Origin: Bacillota bacterium
GTDB taxonomy: Bacteria > Bacillota > Sulfobacillia > Sulfobacillales > Sulfobacillaceae
Direction of reading: 5' to 3'
Assembly: GCA_021797825.1 (NCBI GenBank)
Contig: JAJZZA010000036.1
Location: 1-32,104, forward strand
DNA length: 32,104 bases
Position numbers and translations under genes: made by a program. Under the pieces are notes generated by a model, which saw only the letters and a program-made list of their open reading frames with translations, had not been told where the DNA came from and made no database searches. The stretch's first letter is position 1. Each line of letters opens with the position of its first letter. This document shows positions 1-7,943 of the stretch, one piece after another.

Positions 1-78
1 TCTGTCCCGCCTTGTGGGACGACCGGCCAAGGGCCCTAAGAAGCGGCGGCATGATGAAGCAGGACGATGGCGACAGAT

Positions 79-97
79 GTGGTCAGAAGTGGTCAGA
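79..97. repeat. 9-bp tandem direct repeat at the sulfotransferase stop codon
   Basis: GTGGTCAGA occurs at 79-87 and 89-97, a 10-base period. The stop codon of the minus-strand sulfotransferase (83-85) lies in the left copy. Removing one 10-base unit would shift the frame and leave it open to the window edge, about 28 more codons. I do not recognise that extension as family sequence, so whether this is a slippage mutation is open. Confidence 0.6.
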
Positions 98-595
98 TTT
101 GGATAAGTCCATCAGAACGGCCCGCAGCGTATAGTACAACCATAGGCGCGTGCCGTCGGCAATCGGCATTCCGTCCCGTTCGCGCAGGGAATCGGCTACC
201 GCCAGCGGATTGCGGACGCTAATCAGGTAGTCCGTGGGGGGCAGGAACCGCCGCCAAAACGGCATGGTAATCGTGGTCCGGGGATCCTTAACGCCCACAC
301 CGGCTGCGATGCGTACCGTGCCAGCATTCGTTGCACTTGCGGGCTCAAGGCGGGGATCGTGTGCGCAGCCGGGCTTAAGTTCCCAGGGAGTGTGCCAGGT
401 CAAGCCAAAGAAATGCAGCAAGGTATCGGTAACCATCGTGACCCGTTTGTTTTCCGAATAGCCACGTGCGTTGAAACGGTTTACCATCTGGCGATCGTCA
501 TCGCCCACGTACACCCCCATATTGTTGAGCATATTGGCCAGCAATGAGGTGCCACTACGATGCATGCCCAAGACGGCAAACACGTTGGCAGCCAT
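83..595 (-). CDS. PAPS-dependent sulfotransferase family protein, short at the C-terminus
   Basis: Predicted to move a sulfuryl group from PAPS to an acceptor, probably a glycan or lipid. The 170-residue protein has the 5'-phosphosulfate loop near the N-terminus (residues 10-17, GMHRSGTS) and a 3'-phosphate-binding-like segment at 127-137 (VRNPLAVADSL, with R128 and S136). It starts at ATG 595, seven bases after the flippase stop, with GAGAGGGG about 10 bases upstream. It is the last gene of the cysC-sat-flippase operon, so its co-substrate is made by its neighbours. Oddity: relatives usually run to 200-300 residues, and here the stop lies inside a tandem repeat (79-97, two copies of GTGGTCAGA with a 10-base period). 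The C-terminus may therefore be frameshifted or truncated. Family call is good; acceptor and activity are unknown. Confidence 0.75.
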   Translation of the reverse strand: MAANVFAVLGMHRSGTSLLANMLNNMGVYVGDDDRQMVNRFNARGYSENKRVTMVTDTLLHFFGLTWHTPWELKPGCAHDPRLEPASATNAGTVRIAAGVGVKDPRTTITMPFWRRFLPPTDYLISVRNPLAVADSLRERDGMPIADGTRLWLYYTLRAVLMDLSKSDHF

Positions 596-602
596 TCTTA
601 AC

Positions 603-1973
603 CTACCCCTCTCTCGCCAACACCCGGTTGGTGGCGCGGCGTGAAATATAGACGAGTTGGGCGGCCATCAGCGCGGTGCGCACCCAAGCCGCCAAACCGG
701 TCCCGAGCGCGAGCCCGGCTGCGCCCATAGGGCGAATCAGGACAAGGTCCAACGCAATATTTACCGCAATGGTTATTGTACTATTCCACAATACAATTCG
801 CGTAGCCCGATTGGCAAAGAGGATTTTGGACAGGAAAAATGTCCAGCCGAAGGCCGGCAGTCCCACCGCCCAGTACGACAAATCGCGGGCGGTGAGGGCG
901 GTGGAGGACTGGCCAAACACGCCATGCTGGTAGACCAGAGATAAGATGGGCACGCGAAATGCGGCCAGGGCCAGGGCGGTGGGGACCAATAGGGCGGTGG
1001 AATAGACCAAACCCAGGCGAACCAGACGGAAATACGCGCGCCGGTCGCGGCCGTTGTGGGTTTCGGCCAGGCGGGTGAAGAGCGGGGTAACCAGGGGGTT
1101 TAATAAGAGGGTTACCGGCAACTGAGAGACCACAAAAGCGTAGTTGAGCGCGGCAACATTGCCGGTAGCCAGTCCCGACGCCAGCACCCGGTCGACGATG
1201 AGGCCGATGGTGCCGACCGAGTTGGCGTAGAAAAAAGGCCAAGACAGCCTCAAGGTTTCCCGCATCCACGGGTGGCGGAGATGCCAGCGGAAGACCAGGC
1301 GGATGTGTTGGCGGCCCAGTGTTGACCACAAGTAGACGGTTTGGCCAAAAACCGCCAGGGTAAAGCCAATGGCCACGCCGGTGATCCCAAGCCAAAGGCC
1401 TAGACTGACAATGGTGCCGATGCGAACCACGTTCATAATCAAGGGTGCGGCCGTGGTCGGCGCATACACCCGGCGGGATTGCAAGACGCCGGTGATGAGA
1501 CCGGACACGGCCCACAACAGCACGGTGGGCAGCATCCATCGGGTCATGGCGACGGTGAGGCCAAATTTTTGGCCGTGGTAGCTGGGAGCGATAACGTGCG
1601 TAATGGGCCCGGCCAGCACTTCGCCCACCAGCACCAGCGCCAAGGAGGCCAAGGTGACGGCGGTAAAGAGTTCATTTAAATAGCGGGCGAGGTTCCGCCG
1701 GTCGCGGGGATCGGCCGGGGTGCGTCCCGACAGAATGGGAATCACCACGTTGCTCAAAGTGGAATTCAAAGTGCTGAAAAATAAGTTGGGCAGGACACTG
1801 GCCATAAGCCAGGTGTCTGTCGCCAAGGTGGTGCCGAATATGGCGGCCATGGCCATTTCCCGACTGAATCCGAGCACTTTGGACAAGGCGGTGCCGGCCA
1901 GGATGATGAGAGCGGCGGCCCGGGTGCCGACGGCCCGGTGCATGCGGTTGGAAAGCGCGCCGGGTGAGGCCAT
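603..1973 (-). CDS. murJ: MurJ/MviN-type polyprenyl-linked oligosaccharide flippase
   Basis: A polytopic membrane protein of 456 residues, matching the usual length and pattern (about 14 hydrophobic segments) of the MVF family in the MOP flippase superfamily. The N-terminal LSKVLGFSREMAMAAIFG (30-47), followed by a segment ending in TDTWLMASVLPNLFF, is typical of MurJ. Members flip lipid II or similar lipid-linked saccharides to the outer membrane face. The ATG at 1973 lies three bases after the sat stop, so translation is probably coupled; no strong Shine-Dalgarno is seen. Placed between PAPS synthesis genes and a sulfotransferase rather than in a division cluster, it may carry a dedicated, possibly sulfated, lipid-linked glycan instead of lipid II. 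That substrate is inference. The symbol marks the family, not proven orthology. Confidence 0.85.
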   Translation of the reverse strand: MASPGALSNRMHRAVGTRAAALIILAGTALSKVLGFSREMAMAAIFGTTLATDTWLMASVLPNLFFSTLNSTLSNVVIPILSGRTPADPRDRRNLARYLNELFTAVTLASLALVLVGEVLAGPITHVIAPSYHGQKFGLTVAMTRWMLPTVLLWAVSGLITGVLQSRRVYAPTTAAPLIMNVVRIGTIVSLGLWLGITGVAIGFTLAVFGQTVYLWSTLGRQHIRLVFRWHLRHPWMRETLRLSWPFFYANSVGTIGLIVDRVLASGLATGNVAALNYAFVVSQLPVTLLLNPLVTPLFTRLAETHNGRDRRAYFRLVRLGLVYSTALLVPTALALAAFRVPILSLVYQHGVFGQSSTALTARDLSYWAVGLPAFGWTFFLSKILFANRATRIVLWNSTITIAVNIALDLVLIRPMGAAGLALGTGLAAWVRTALMAAQLVYISRRATNRVLAREG

Positions 1974-1976
1974 CGG

Positions 1977-3182
1977 CTATGTGTCCCGTTCCGGCGGACG
2001 GGGAGGGGGGGTGCCATTGCTCTGCTGGTAATAGCGCTGAAGTACCTCGACCACCTCCGGGCGGCTGAACTCCTTGGGCAACGGTTGATTGGCCTGCAGC
2101 ATGCTCCGAACCTTGGTTCCGGAAAGATGGACCCGGTCCTGAACGGTATGCGGACAGGTCTTGGTTGTCGCCATTCCGTAGCACTGCCGGCAATAGAAGG
2201 CGTGTTCGAAAAAGAGCGGCGTGATGCCCAATGCCGCCTGGTCGAACTCGCGGAAGATGCGTTGCGCGTCATAGGTGCCATAGAACGATCCGACGCCGGC
2301 GTGATCGCGCCCCACGACAAAATGCGTGCAGCCAAAATTCTTGCGCACCAGCGCGTGAAAGATGGCTTCGCGCGGACCGGCGTAGCGCATGGCCGCGGTA
2401 TAGACCGCAAACAACACCCGGTTGTTGGGATAATAGTGGCGCAAGATGGCATGGTAACTTTCTAGCCGAACCGCGGCGGGGATATCGTCGGATTTGGTGG
2501 GGCCCACCAGCGGGTGCAAAAGGAGTCCGTCGACCACCTCCAGGGCACACTTTTGAATGTATTCGTGGGCCCGGTGGATAGGATTGCGGGTTTGAAAGCC
2601 GGCGACCGCGCTCCAGCCGTATTCGGCAATCAACGAGCGGGTCTGCGCGGGGGTCAGCATATACGGGGCGTAGAGATCCGGGGAAGGCCGGCGATAGACC
2701 GTCAGCGGGCCGCCGAGATAGACCGGCCCGGTGGACAGCAACCGGTCGACCCCGGGATGGGCACGGTCGGTGGTGCGAAAAACCCGTTCAGCCTCAAGTC
2801 CACGGTCGGGTCGGTACTTTTCCGTTACCGTCAATGCGGCATGAATGTTACCCGCCGCATCCGCCAAATGGACCGTGCGATCGAGGGAGATGCGGTCGGC
2901 TTGCTCTTCGCTGACCGCCAGGGTAACGGGTATCGTCCAGGCCAGGCCCTGCGTCAGGTGCATGGTATCACGCACCGCGACGTAATCGTCGTGACCCATA
3001 AATCCCGTCAGGGGAGAAAAGGCGCCGATTCCGATTTGATAAATGTCCGACAACACAACCTCATCAACCGTGAGCACTGGGCGATCAGGAAAGTGCTGAG
3101 GGCTATGGTCGGTGCGACGGTCTATCAGGGTTCCGCCATGGGGCAAGATGGGCATCAAGCTCGGGCATCCTTTCGTGGTCAA
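1977..3182 (-). CDS. sat: Sulfate adenylyltransferase (ATP sulfurylase)
   Basis: Makes adenosine 5'-phosphosulfate (APS) and pyrophosphate from ATP and sulfate in the cytoplasm. At 401 residues it fits the monofunctional bacterial/archaeal Sat type. Visible motifs are QTRNPIHRAHEY (197-208), GRDHAGVG (291-298) and a cysteine set at 331, 334 and 343 that may bind metal, as in the Bacillus and archaeal forms. The ATG at 3182 overlaps the cysC stop by four bases (ATGA), suggesting translational coupling. A second in-frame ATG at 3155 (residue 10) has AAAGGA about 12 bases upstream and is an alternative start. It feeds APS to CysC, the preceding gene. No PAPS reductase is in this window, so a purely assimilatory role is not shown by context. 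Confidence 0.93.
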   Translation of the reverse strand: MTTKGCPSLMPILPHGGTLIDRRTDHSPQHFPDRPVLTVDEVVLSDIYQIGIGAFSPLTGFMGHDDYVAVRDTMHLTQGLAWTIPVTLAVSEEQADRISLDRTVHLADAAGNIHAALTVTEKYRPDRGLEAERVFRTTDRAHPGVDRLLSTGPVYLGGPLTVYRRPSPDLYAPYMLTPAQTRSLIAEYGWSAVAGFQTRNPIHRAHEYIQKCALEVVDGLLLHPLVGPTKSDDIPAAVRLESYHAILRHYYPNNRVLFAVYTAAMRYAGPREAIFHALVRKNFGCTHFVVGRDHAGVGSFYGTYDAQRIFREFDQAALGITPLFFEHAFYCRQCYGMATTKTCPHTVQDRVHLSGTKVRSMLQANQPLPKEFSRPEVVEVLQRYYQQSNGTPPPRPPERDT

Positions 3183-3808
3183 ATGCGGGTCACGGCGTCA
3201 CGATCCGAGTTGGGCACCAAGCCCCGCCGCGATAGATCAAGCAGAACTTGGCGGACATCGGATTCCACCGACTGGCGATCGCTTTGAACCCGAATGTCGG
3301 GATTCGCGGGCCGTTCATAGGGAGAACTGATGCCGGTAAATTCGGGGATTTTTCCGATGCGCGCTTGGTGATAAAGACCTTTAACGTCGCGCGCCTCGCA
3401 AACGTCCAAAGGACAGTCGACAAAAATCTCCACGAACTCGTCGGGAGCAAACAGAGCCCGGGCGCGCTGCCGTTCTTCGTGAAAAGGCGAGATCAAAGCG
3501 ACCAGGACCACAACCCCGGCGTCGACCAGAAGTTTCGCGGCGTGTGCGACCCGGCGCACGTTTTCGCGTCGGTCCGCCGGCGAAAAGCCCAGATCCTGGG
3601 TGAGGCCGGTGCGGAGGTTGTCGCCGTCCAGCAAAAACGTGCGCATCCCGCGGGCGTACAGTTCGGCCTCCAGAGCATTGGCCAGGGTGGATTTGCCGGC
3701 TCCGGATAGTCCGGTCAACCAAAGCGCATAACTGCGGTGCCCATTAAGCATTTGGCGGTGGTGCTTGGTGACAGAGAGTGCCTGGCCGGTGTTGAGATGT
3801 TTAGGCAT
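3179..3808 (-). CDS. cysC: Adenylylsulfate (APS) kinase
   Basis: Phosphorylates APS to 3'-phosphoadenosine-5'-phosphosulfate (PAPS), the donor for sulfotransferases and for sulfate reduction. The 209-residue protein has the P-loop GLSGAGKST (33-41), the DGDNLRTGL segment (61-69), the ISPF segment around 106-109, and the KGLYHQAR...EFTGISSPYE region (143-165), all typical of CysC. I chose the ATG at 3808 because GGGAGGCGG lies four bases upstream. The frame is open further upstream to 3868, but that extension has no family similarity. First gene of the operon; its stop overlaps the sat start. A small inverted repeat lies upstream at 3872-3888. Function is secure. Confidence 0.93.
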   Translation of the reverse strand: MPKHLNTGQALSVTKHHRQMLNGHRSYALWLTGLSGAGKSTLANALEAELYARGMRTFLLDGDNLRTGLTQDLGFSPADRRENVRRVAHAAKLLVDAGVVVLVALISPFHEERQRARALFAPDEFVEIFVDCPLDVCEARDVKGLYHQARIGKIPEFTGISSPYERPANPDIRVQSDRQSVESDVRQVLLDLSRRGLVPNSDRDAVTRI

Positions 3809-4309
3809 AACCGCCTCCCGAAAATCATGCGAAATTTGCCGTGCTTGCCTGCCAGTTGGCCACCACAAACGGCCAGACTCGATCTGGCAGGGATTGCAGT
3901 CACCACCAAGCGGCGGTAATCCGTCCGGTGTCCGGTGATTGCCTGACCCCGGTTGTCGCGGCCGAGCTTCTAGCCATGCGGTCGCGCACCCGCGCGCGCC
4001 CAGCGGGGGGCCGCAGACTATCGGCGTGGGTGGTCATTGGCTAGATAATAACATGAACTGACGGCCCATTTTGTCGGGATAGCCACCGAAAAGAGCGGTT
4101 TGAAGCCATGGCCGACGAATTTAAGCGAATGCACAGGAAGAGTTGGCGGTGTCCGGGGCCGTTGCTGAGAGGTTGGGCAGTGGCGCGTCCAAACCGTGGC
4201 AGCCATGAGTTAGCGCGCCCGGTTTTGCCCGGCCGCGTGCAACCCGGTCAAGGCCCGCCGGCAGCCAGATGAAAGGGCAGGCAACCGGGTCGCTGGCAAT
4301 CGGGCAGCG
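3809..4309. other. Intergenic region between desaturase and cysC operon (501 bp)
   Basis: No convincing gene. Short frames here look like noise. It should hold the terminator of the desaturase gene and the promoter of the cysC operon, both minus strand, but I found no hairpin with a T-run and no clear -35/-10 pair. The only ordered element is the inverted repeat at 3872-3888. Confidence 0.6.
3872..3888. promoter_or_regulatory. Inverted repeat upstream of cysC (possible operator)
   Basis: GCCAGA-CTCGA-TCTGGC is a perfect 6-5-6 inverted repeat, 64 bases upstream of the cysC start. It could be a regulator site or part of a leader hairpin. No regulator gene is adjacent and no promoter match was found beside it, so the assignment is weak. 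Confidence 0.3.
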
Positions 4310-5188
4310 CTAGACGGGGCTGACTTTAACGGCCTGGCGGTTGGCCACTCGGCGGATCCGCCGGATATAGCAGTCGAGGGCGTGGCGGGCGTCTTGCGTG
4401 CCGGACGACATATCGTGCTGCAGGACGCCCCAAGCCTCCAGCACAATCGATAGGACCTGGTCATAGTAAGCTTGGATGCCGTAGCCGCCGTGCTGGGCGA
4501 TGATCCGCAGGCGGTGAGAAAACCCGGGCATGCCGTAACCGGGCATGACAAAGGTGGGAATGACCTGACAAACGGTGGCCATGCGCCCCGGGTCGTCTTC
4601 GACATAGGCTTTGACGGCATCGCGGTAAAAGGCGTAGTGCAAGGTCTCATCTTTGGCCAAAGCCCGGAGAATCTGAGCCAGCACGCCGTCGGCGGCCGCC
4701 ACCTGGCGGGCGAAGTTCAGATAAAAGACGCGCGTGGCCAATTCCTGCAGGCTGGTGTACACCATAACGGCAAACGGGTCGCGCAACTCCGGCTGCCAAC
4801 CGCGTTCAATCACCTGTTTCCTGACCTGATCGCGGGCATCGGGGTCGCCGTTGCGGCTTAACAGCAAATAGACATCGAGAACCCGGCCGTGCTGATCCTC
4901 CTCCCGCGTCCAAGTATGGACAAACCGCTTAAGCGCACTCGGCGAGTTTTCAAAAATGCGGGTCAAACCGGACGTAAACCAAGGCAAATTGACCTCGGTC
5001 AACATCGCGGTTTCCACGGCCAAGGTCAGTTCCGGACTCAGGTTGCCCTGTTCGGCAGACCAGGGATGGTCCACAAAGTTTTTCCCCCGTTCCCAGGGGA
5101 GAAGCTGATGATAGCCCCAGTCAAGGTTGCGGGTGAGGTCCAAGTGGCGTTGGTACAGGGCATCCAGTTTTTCTTGCAAGGCGCTCAT
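4310..5188 (-). CDS. Acyl-[acyl-carrier-protein] desaturase (ferritin-like di-iron, DesA type)
   Basis: Predicted to insert a double bond into acyl-ACP, using O2 and reduced ferredoxin, as in plant stearoyl-ACP desaturases and mycobacterial DesA1/DesA2. The 292-residue protein has the expected four-helix ligands: a glutamate at about E65 (TEVNLPW), EEDQH at 96-100, E149 (SLQELATR) and DETLH at 180-184. The two ExxH motifs with the extra glutamates are diagnostic of the soluble di-iron fold. The start is ATG 5188; AGGGGG lies about 13 bases upstream, a little far. It stands alone on the minus strand, divergent from the MFS gene. A soluble acyl-ACP desaturase is unusual for a Firmicute-like genome and would adjust membrane fluidity. 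A related ferritin-like oxidase is the alternative. Confidence 0.82.
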   Translation of the reverse strand: MSALQEKLDALYQRHLDLTRNLDWGYHQLLPWERGKNFVDHPWSAEQGNLSPELTLAVETAMLTEVNLPWFTSGLTRIFENSPSALKRFVHTWTREEDQHGRVLDVYLLLSRNGDPDARDQVRKQVIERGWQPELRDPFAVMVYTSLQELATRVFYLNFARQVAAADGVLAQILRALAKDETLHYAFYRDAVKAYVEDDPGRMATVCQVIPTFVMPGYGMPGFSHRLRIIAQHGGYGIQAYYDQVLSIVLEAWGVLQHDMSSGTQDARHALDCYIRRIRRVANRQAVKVSPV

Positions 5189-5675
5189 GTGCTCGTGAAA
5201 TCCCCCTACCCATTTCGTTTACCGTACCATAAATCGCCGATGGGGTCACGTATCGCTTGGCAAAACTTTTGGGAGGCAGGGCGGGATTTCCTGTTCCCGC
5301 GATTGGTCGATGCTGAATGAACGGGGACGTTGGCAGTTGCGGGCCTTAAAAGATTCAGCGCGGGCGGCCGTTTGGGACCGGCGGCACCGAGGCGGCCCGG
5401 CGGTCCTAGCGCTATCGTGCGGAGGGGGGGGCGGGTGTGCGGTCAAGTCGCTGCGCCCCCGCCGGCAGTGAAAAATTTGGCGGGTCATGGCATAAAGTGA
5501 CAGGATTCACCGGGCGCATCCCGAATAGAAAAGGGTATTGCCAGCTGGCTGATGCGGGCCGGCTGCGGGCGGGCAGAACGGAGACGGCAGTTGTGCGGGC
5601 GCTGGCGGGTGCTCGGGTGGCCAGGCGGGAGCGTCTTTAAAGGCCCGCCCTAAGATTCGGGAAGGCAGGTACAGG
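5189..5675. other. Divergent intergenic region, desaturase/MFS (487 bp)
   Basis: No gene recognised. It must hold promoters for both flanking genes. A weak plus-strand candidate is GTGAAA (5468-5473), a 17-base spacer, and CATAAA (5491-5496), each four of six matches to consensus, about 180 bases before the MFS start. Much of the rest is GC-rich. A loose GCGGG/CCCGC pairing lies just before the MFS ribosome binding site. No known riboswitch consensus was recognised. Confidence 0.5.
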
Positions 5676-6968
5676 ATGTCTCGACAATCTCCTGGGGCAA
5701 CCGATTCCGATCCAACCGCCGTCCGGCGGCTAAAATGGGCGGCGGGCATGTCGGTATGGCTCGACGGGTACAATTTGACGGTGGTGGGGGCGGCGCTGAT
5801 TTGGCTGACCCCGGGCCTGCACATGGCTCAGGGGGCCGCCACCTGGCTGGCGGCGTCGGCGTTGCTGGGGGCCATGGTCGGGGGCCTGGCGGCCGGTTGG
5901 CTGACCGATCGGTTTGGACGGCGACCGATCTTTACATATGACCTGATTGTGTTTGTGGTGTTTGCGCTCGTCTCCGCGGCGGCCCCGTCGGTATGGGTGG
6001 TCATGGCGAGCCGGTTGGTGATGGGCTTGGCGATCGGTGCCGACTACGCCATCTCGCCGGCCTATTTGTCCGAACTTGCCGACCACCGGCGAAGGGGTTA
6101 CCATTTGGGTTTTATCTGGATGCTGTGGATGGTGGGTGCGGTCGGGGCATTTGCGCTGGCGACGCTGGCGGCGGTGGCCTTACCGCCTGGCGCCGCCTGG
6201 CGCTTCCTGTTCGGGGTGGCGGCCATTCCCGCCGTGGTGACCCTCTTTATCCGCCGCGATCTGCCGGAGTCCCCGCGCTGGCTTAGAGCGCAGGGCTTAG
6301 AGAAGCAGGGGGATGAGGTGACCAAGAATTATGGCTTGGAGCGGGTGGCTGATGAGACGTTGACGTTGGGTCGGGGAGAAGTGGTGCGCCGCTGGATATT
6401 GGTGACGGTCCCCTGGTTCCTCTTTGACTTCGCGACCTATGGTGTGGGATTGTTATTGCCGTTGGTGTTGACCAAGGCTGGCGTGCATGGACACGTGGAA
6501 GTTTTTTTAGGGTCCGCCGTGGTCATGTGCGGGGGCATCGTGGGCGGGGTCACTTCCATGCGCACGGTGGACCGCTGGGGACGCAAGGCTTCGCAAACCT
6601 GGGGATTGATCCTGGCGGGCCTGGTGCTGGCCACCTGGCTGGTGCTTCCCCGGTCGGCGGGCGCCATGGAGTTTTTCTGGCTGCTGGCCGGGGCCAATAT
6701 GATTACCCAGTTTGGCGGCTTGCCGACCGGAATGTTTCCGGTTGAGGTTTTTCCCACGCGAAGCCGCGCCACCGCAGCGGGTGTGGCCACGGCGGTGAGC
6801 CGGTTGGGGGCGGTGAGCGGAGTGGTGGTCTTGGGGATCATGGAAGCGCGTTTCGGGCTGGACGGACTGGTCGCGGGAGCGGCGCTGGCCGCGGTGCTGG
6901 GCGGGGTGGTGACCGGCGTGTTCGGCTTTGAAACCAAGAATCGCGTGTTGGAGGAGATTAACGGCTAA
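5676..6968 (+). CDS. MFS transporter, sugar-porter/metabolite:H+ symporter-like
   Basis: A 430-residue secondary transporter with about 12 hydrophobic segments. The loop after helix 2 carries the MFS signature GWLTDRFGRRP, helix 4 has SRLVMGLAIGADYAISPAYLSE, and a PESPRW motif follows helix 6, as in the sugar-porter and related symporter families. A second signature-like loop, TVDRWGRK, follows helix 8. Helix 1 contains LDGYNLTVVG, where many aromatic-acid and metabolite carriers have a conserved Asp, so an organic acid is as likely a substrate as a sugar. The start is ATG 5676 with GGAAGG 10 bases upstream. purU follows 86 bases downstream on the same strand with no clear terminator between, so the two may share a transcript. 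Substrate unknown. Confidence 0.85.
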   Translation: MSRQSPGATDSDPTAVRRLKWAAGMSVWLDGYNLTVVGAALIWLTPGLHMAQGAATWLAASALLGAMVGGLAAGWLTDRFGRRPIFTYDLIVFVVFALVSAAAPSVWVVMASRLVMGLAIGADYAISPAYLSELADHRRRGYHLGFIWMLWMVGAVGAFALATLAAVALPPGAAWRFLFGVAAIPAVVTLFIRRDLPESPRWLRAQGLEKQGDEVTKNYGLERVADETLTLGRGEVVRRWILVTVPWFLFDFATYGVGLLLPLVLTKAGVHGHVEVFLGSAVVMCGGIVGGVTSMRTVDRWGRKASQTWGLILAGLVLATWLVLPRSAGAMEFFWLLAGANMITQFGGLPTGMFPVEVFPTRSRATAAGVATAVSRLGAVSGVVVLGIMEARFGLDGLVAGAALAAVLGGVVTGVFGFETKNRVLEEING

Positions 6969-7054
6969 TTCGCGGTGCGTGGCCGATGTCGGGACCGGGC
7001 TTCACATGGCGGCTTGGTTGGACCCAGCCGGGAAAATCGAGGGGGTGCGGCTCA

Positions 7055-7903
7055 TTGCGCCAGCGTCTTTTAATTGCCTGTCCCGACGCGGCGGGCATAA
7101 TCCGGTCGGTGGCTACCGTATTGCATGAGGCGGGAGCCAACATCGTCTCCTCCGATCAGTATTCGGAGGATCCCAACGAAGGCATGTTTTTCATGCGGAC
7201 CGAGTTTGACTGGGAGCCGAGCGCTGGCGACCTGCAGACGCTGCAGGTCGGTCTGGCTCAGGTCGGCCAGCGCTATGACATGACGATGCGGCTTACGCGA
7301 GCCGACGACCGCAAGCGTCTCGCCATTTTTGTCTCCCGGAGCAGCCATTGTCTGCATGAATTGCTGTGGCAATGGCAAACCGGCGAGATCCAGGCCGACC
7401 TCACGGTGGTGGCGGGCAATCATCCCGACCATCAAACGACGGTGCAGCGTCTCGGAATCCCCTATGTCTACGTTCCGATGACCAGAGACCGTCGCCAAGC
7501 CGCGGAAGAGCGGTTGTGGCAGGCCGCGCAGTCGTCCGACCTGATCGTTCTAGCCCGGTTCATGCAGATTCTTTCGCCTCGGTTTGTGGCCGGCTGGGAG
7601 GGCCGCATGATCAACATCCACCATTCGTTTTTGCCGGCGTTTGTGGGTGCCGATCCCTACCGCCAGGCGTTCGCGCGCGGGGTCAAGCTGATTGGCGCCA
7701 CCGCCCATTATGTGACGGAGGAGTTGGATGCCGGCCCGATTATTGAACAAGATGTGCAACGTGTTGACCATAGCCATCGGGTAGATGATCTGCGCCGGAT
7801 TGGAAGCCATATCGAGCGGCAGGTCTTGGCGCGGGCGGTTCGGTGGCACTTGGAGGACCGGGTGCTGGTGCATGGCGGACGCACCGTCGTATTTCGCGCC
7901 TAA
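7055..7903 (+). CDS. purU: Formyltetrahydrofolate deformylase, TTG start
   Basis: Hydrolyses 10-formyl-tetrahydrofolate to formate and tetrahydrofolate, balancing one-carbon pools and supplying formate for purine synthesis. The 282-residue protein has an N-terminal ACT domain (about 1-85, beginning RQRLLIACPDAAGIIRSV) and a C-terminal formyl-transferase-fold domain (about 86-275). Catalytic Asn187 and His189 lie in INIHHSFLP and Asp225 in ELDAGPI. I chose the TTG at 7055 because GAGGGGG lies nine bases upstream and the protein then begins exactly at the ACT domain. An ATG at 6986 in the same frame would add 23 residues unlike the family. A possible terminator follows at 7915-7943. Confidence 0.92.
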   Translation: MRQRLLIACPDAAGIIRSVATVLHEAGANIVSSDQYSEDPNEGMFFMRTEFDWEPSAGDLQTLQVGLAQVGQRYDMTMRLTRADDRKRLAIFVSRSSHCLHELLWQWQTGEIQADLTVVAGNHPDHQTTVQRLGIPYVYVPMTRDRRQAAEERLWQAAQSSDLIVLARFMQILSPRFVAGWEGRMINIHHSFLPAFVGADPYRQAFARGVKLIGATAHYVTEELDAGPIIEQDVQRVDHSHRVDDLRRIGSHIERQVLARAVRWHLEDRVLVHGGRTVVFRA

Positions 7904-7914
7904 CCCCAGAGCGA

Positions 7915-7943
7915 ACTGGCCAGTCTCTTATCAGACGTTTTTT
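7915..7943 (+). terminator. Possible terminator after purU
   Basis: Eleven bases after the purU stop there is a 10-base palindrome ACTGGCCAGT (7915-7924) and an overlapping short hairpin GTCT-CTTATC-AGAC (7923-7936), followed by T6 (7938-7943). The stem next to the T-run is only four base pairs, so this is a weak intrinsic terminator at best. Confidence 0.35.
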
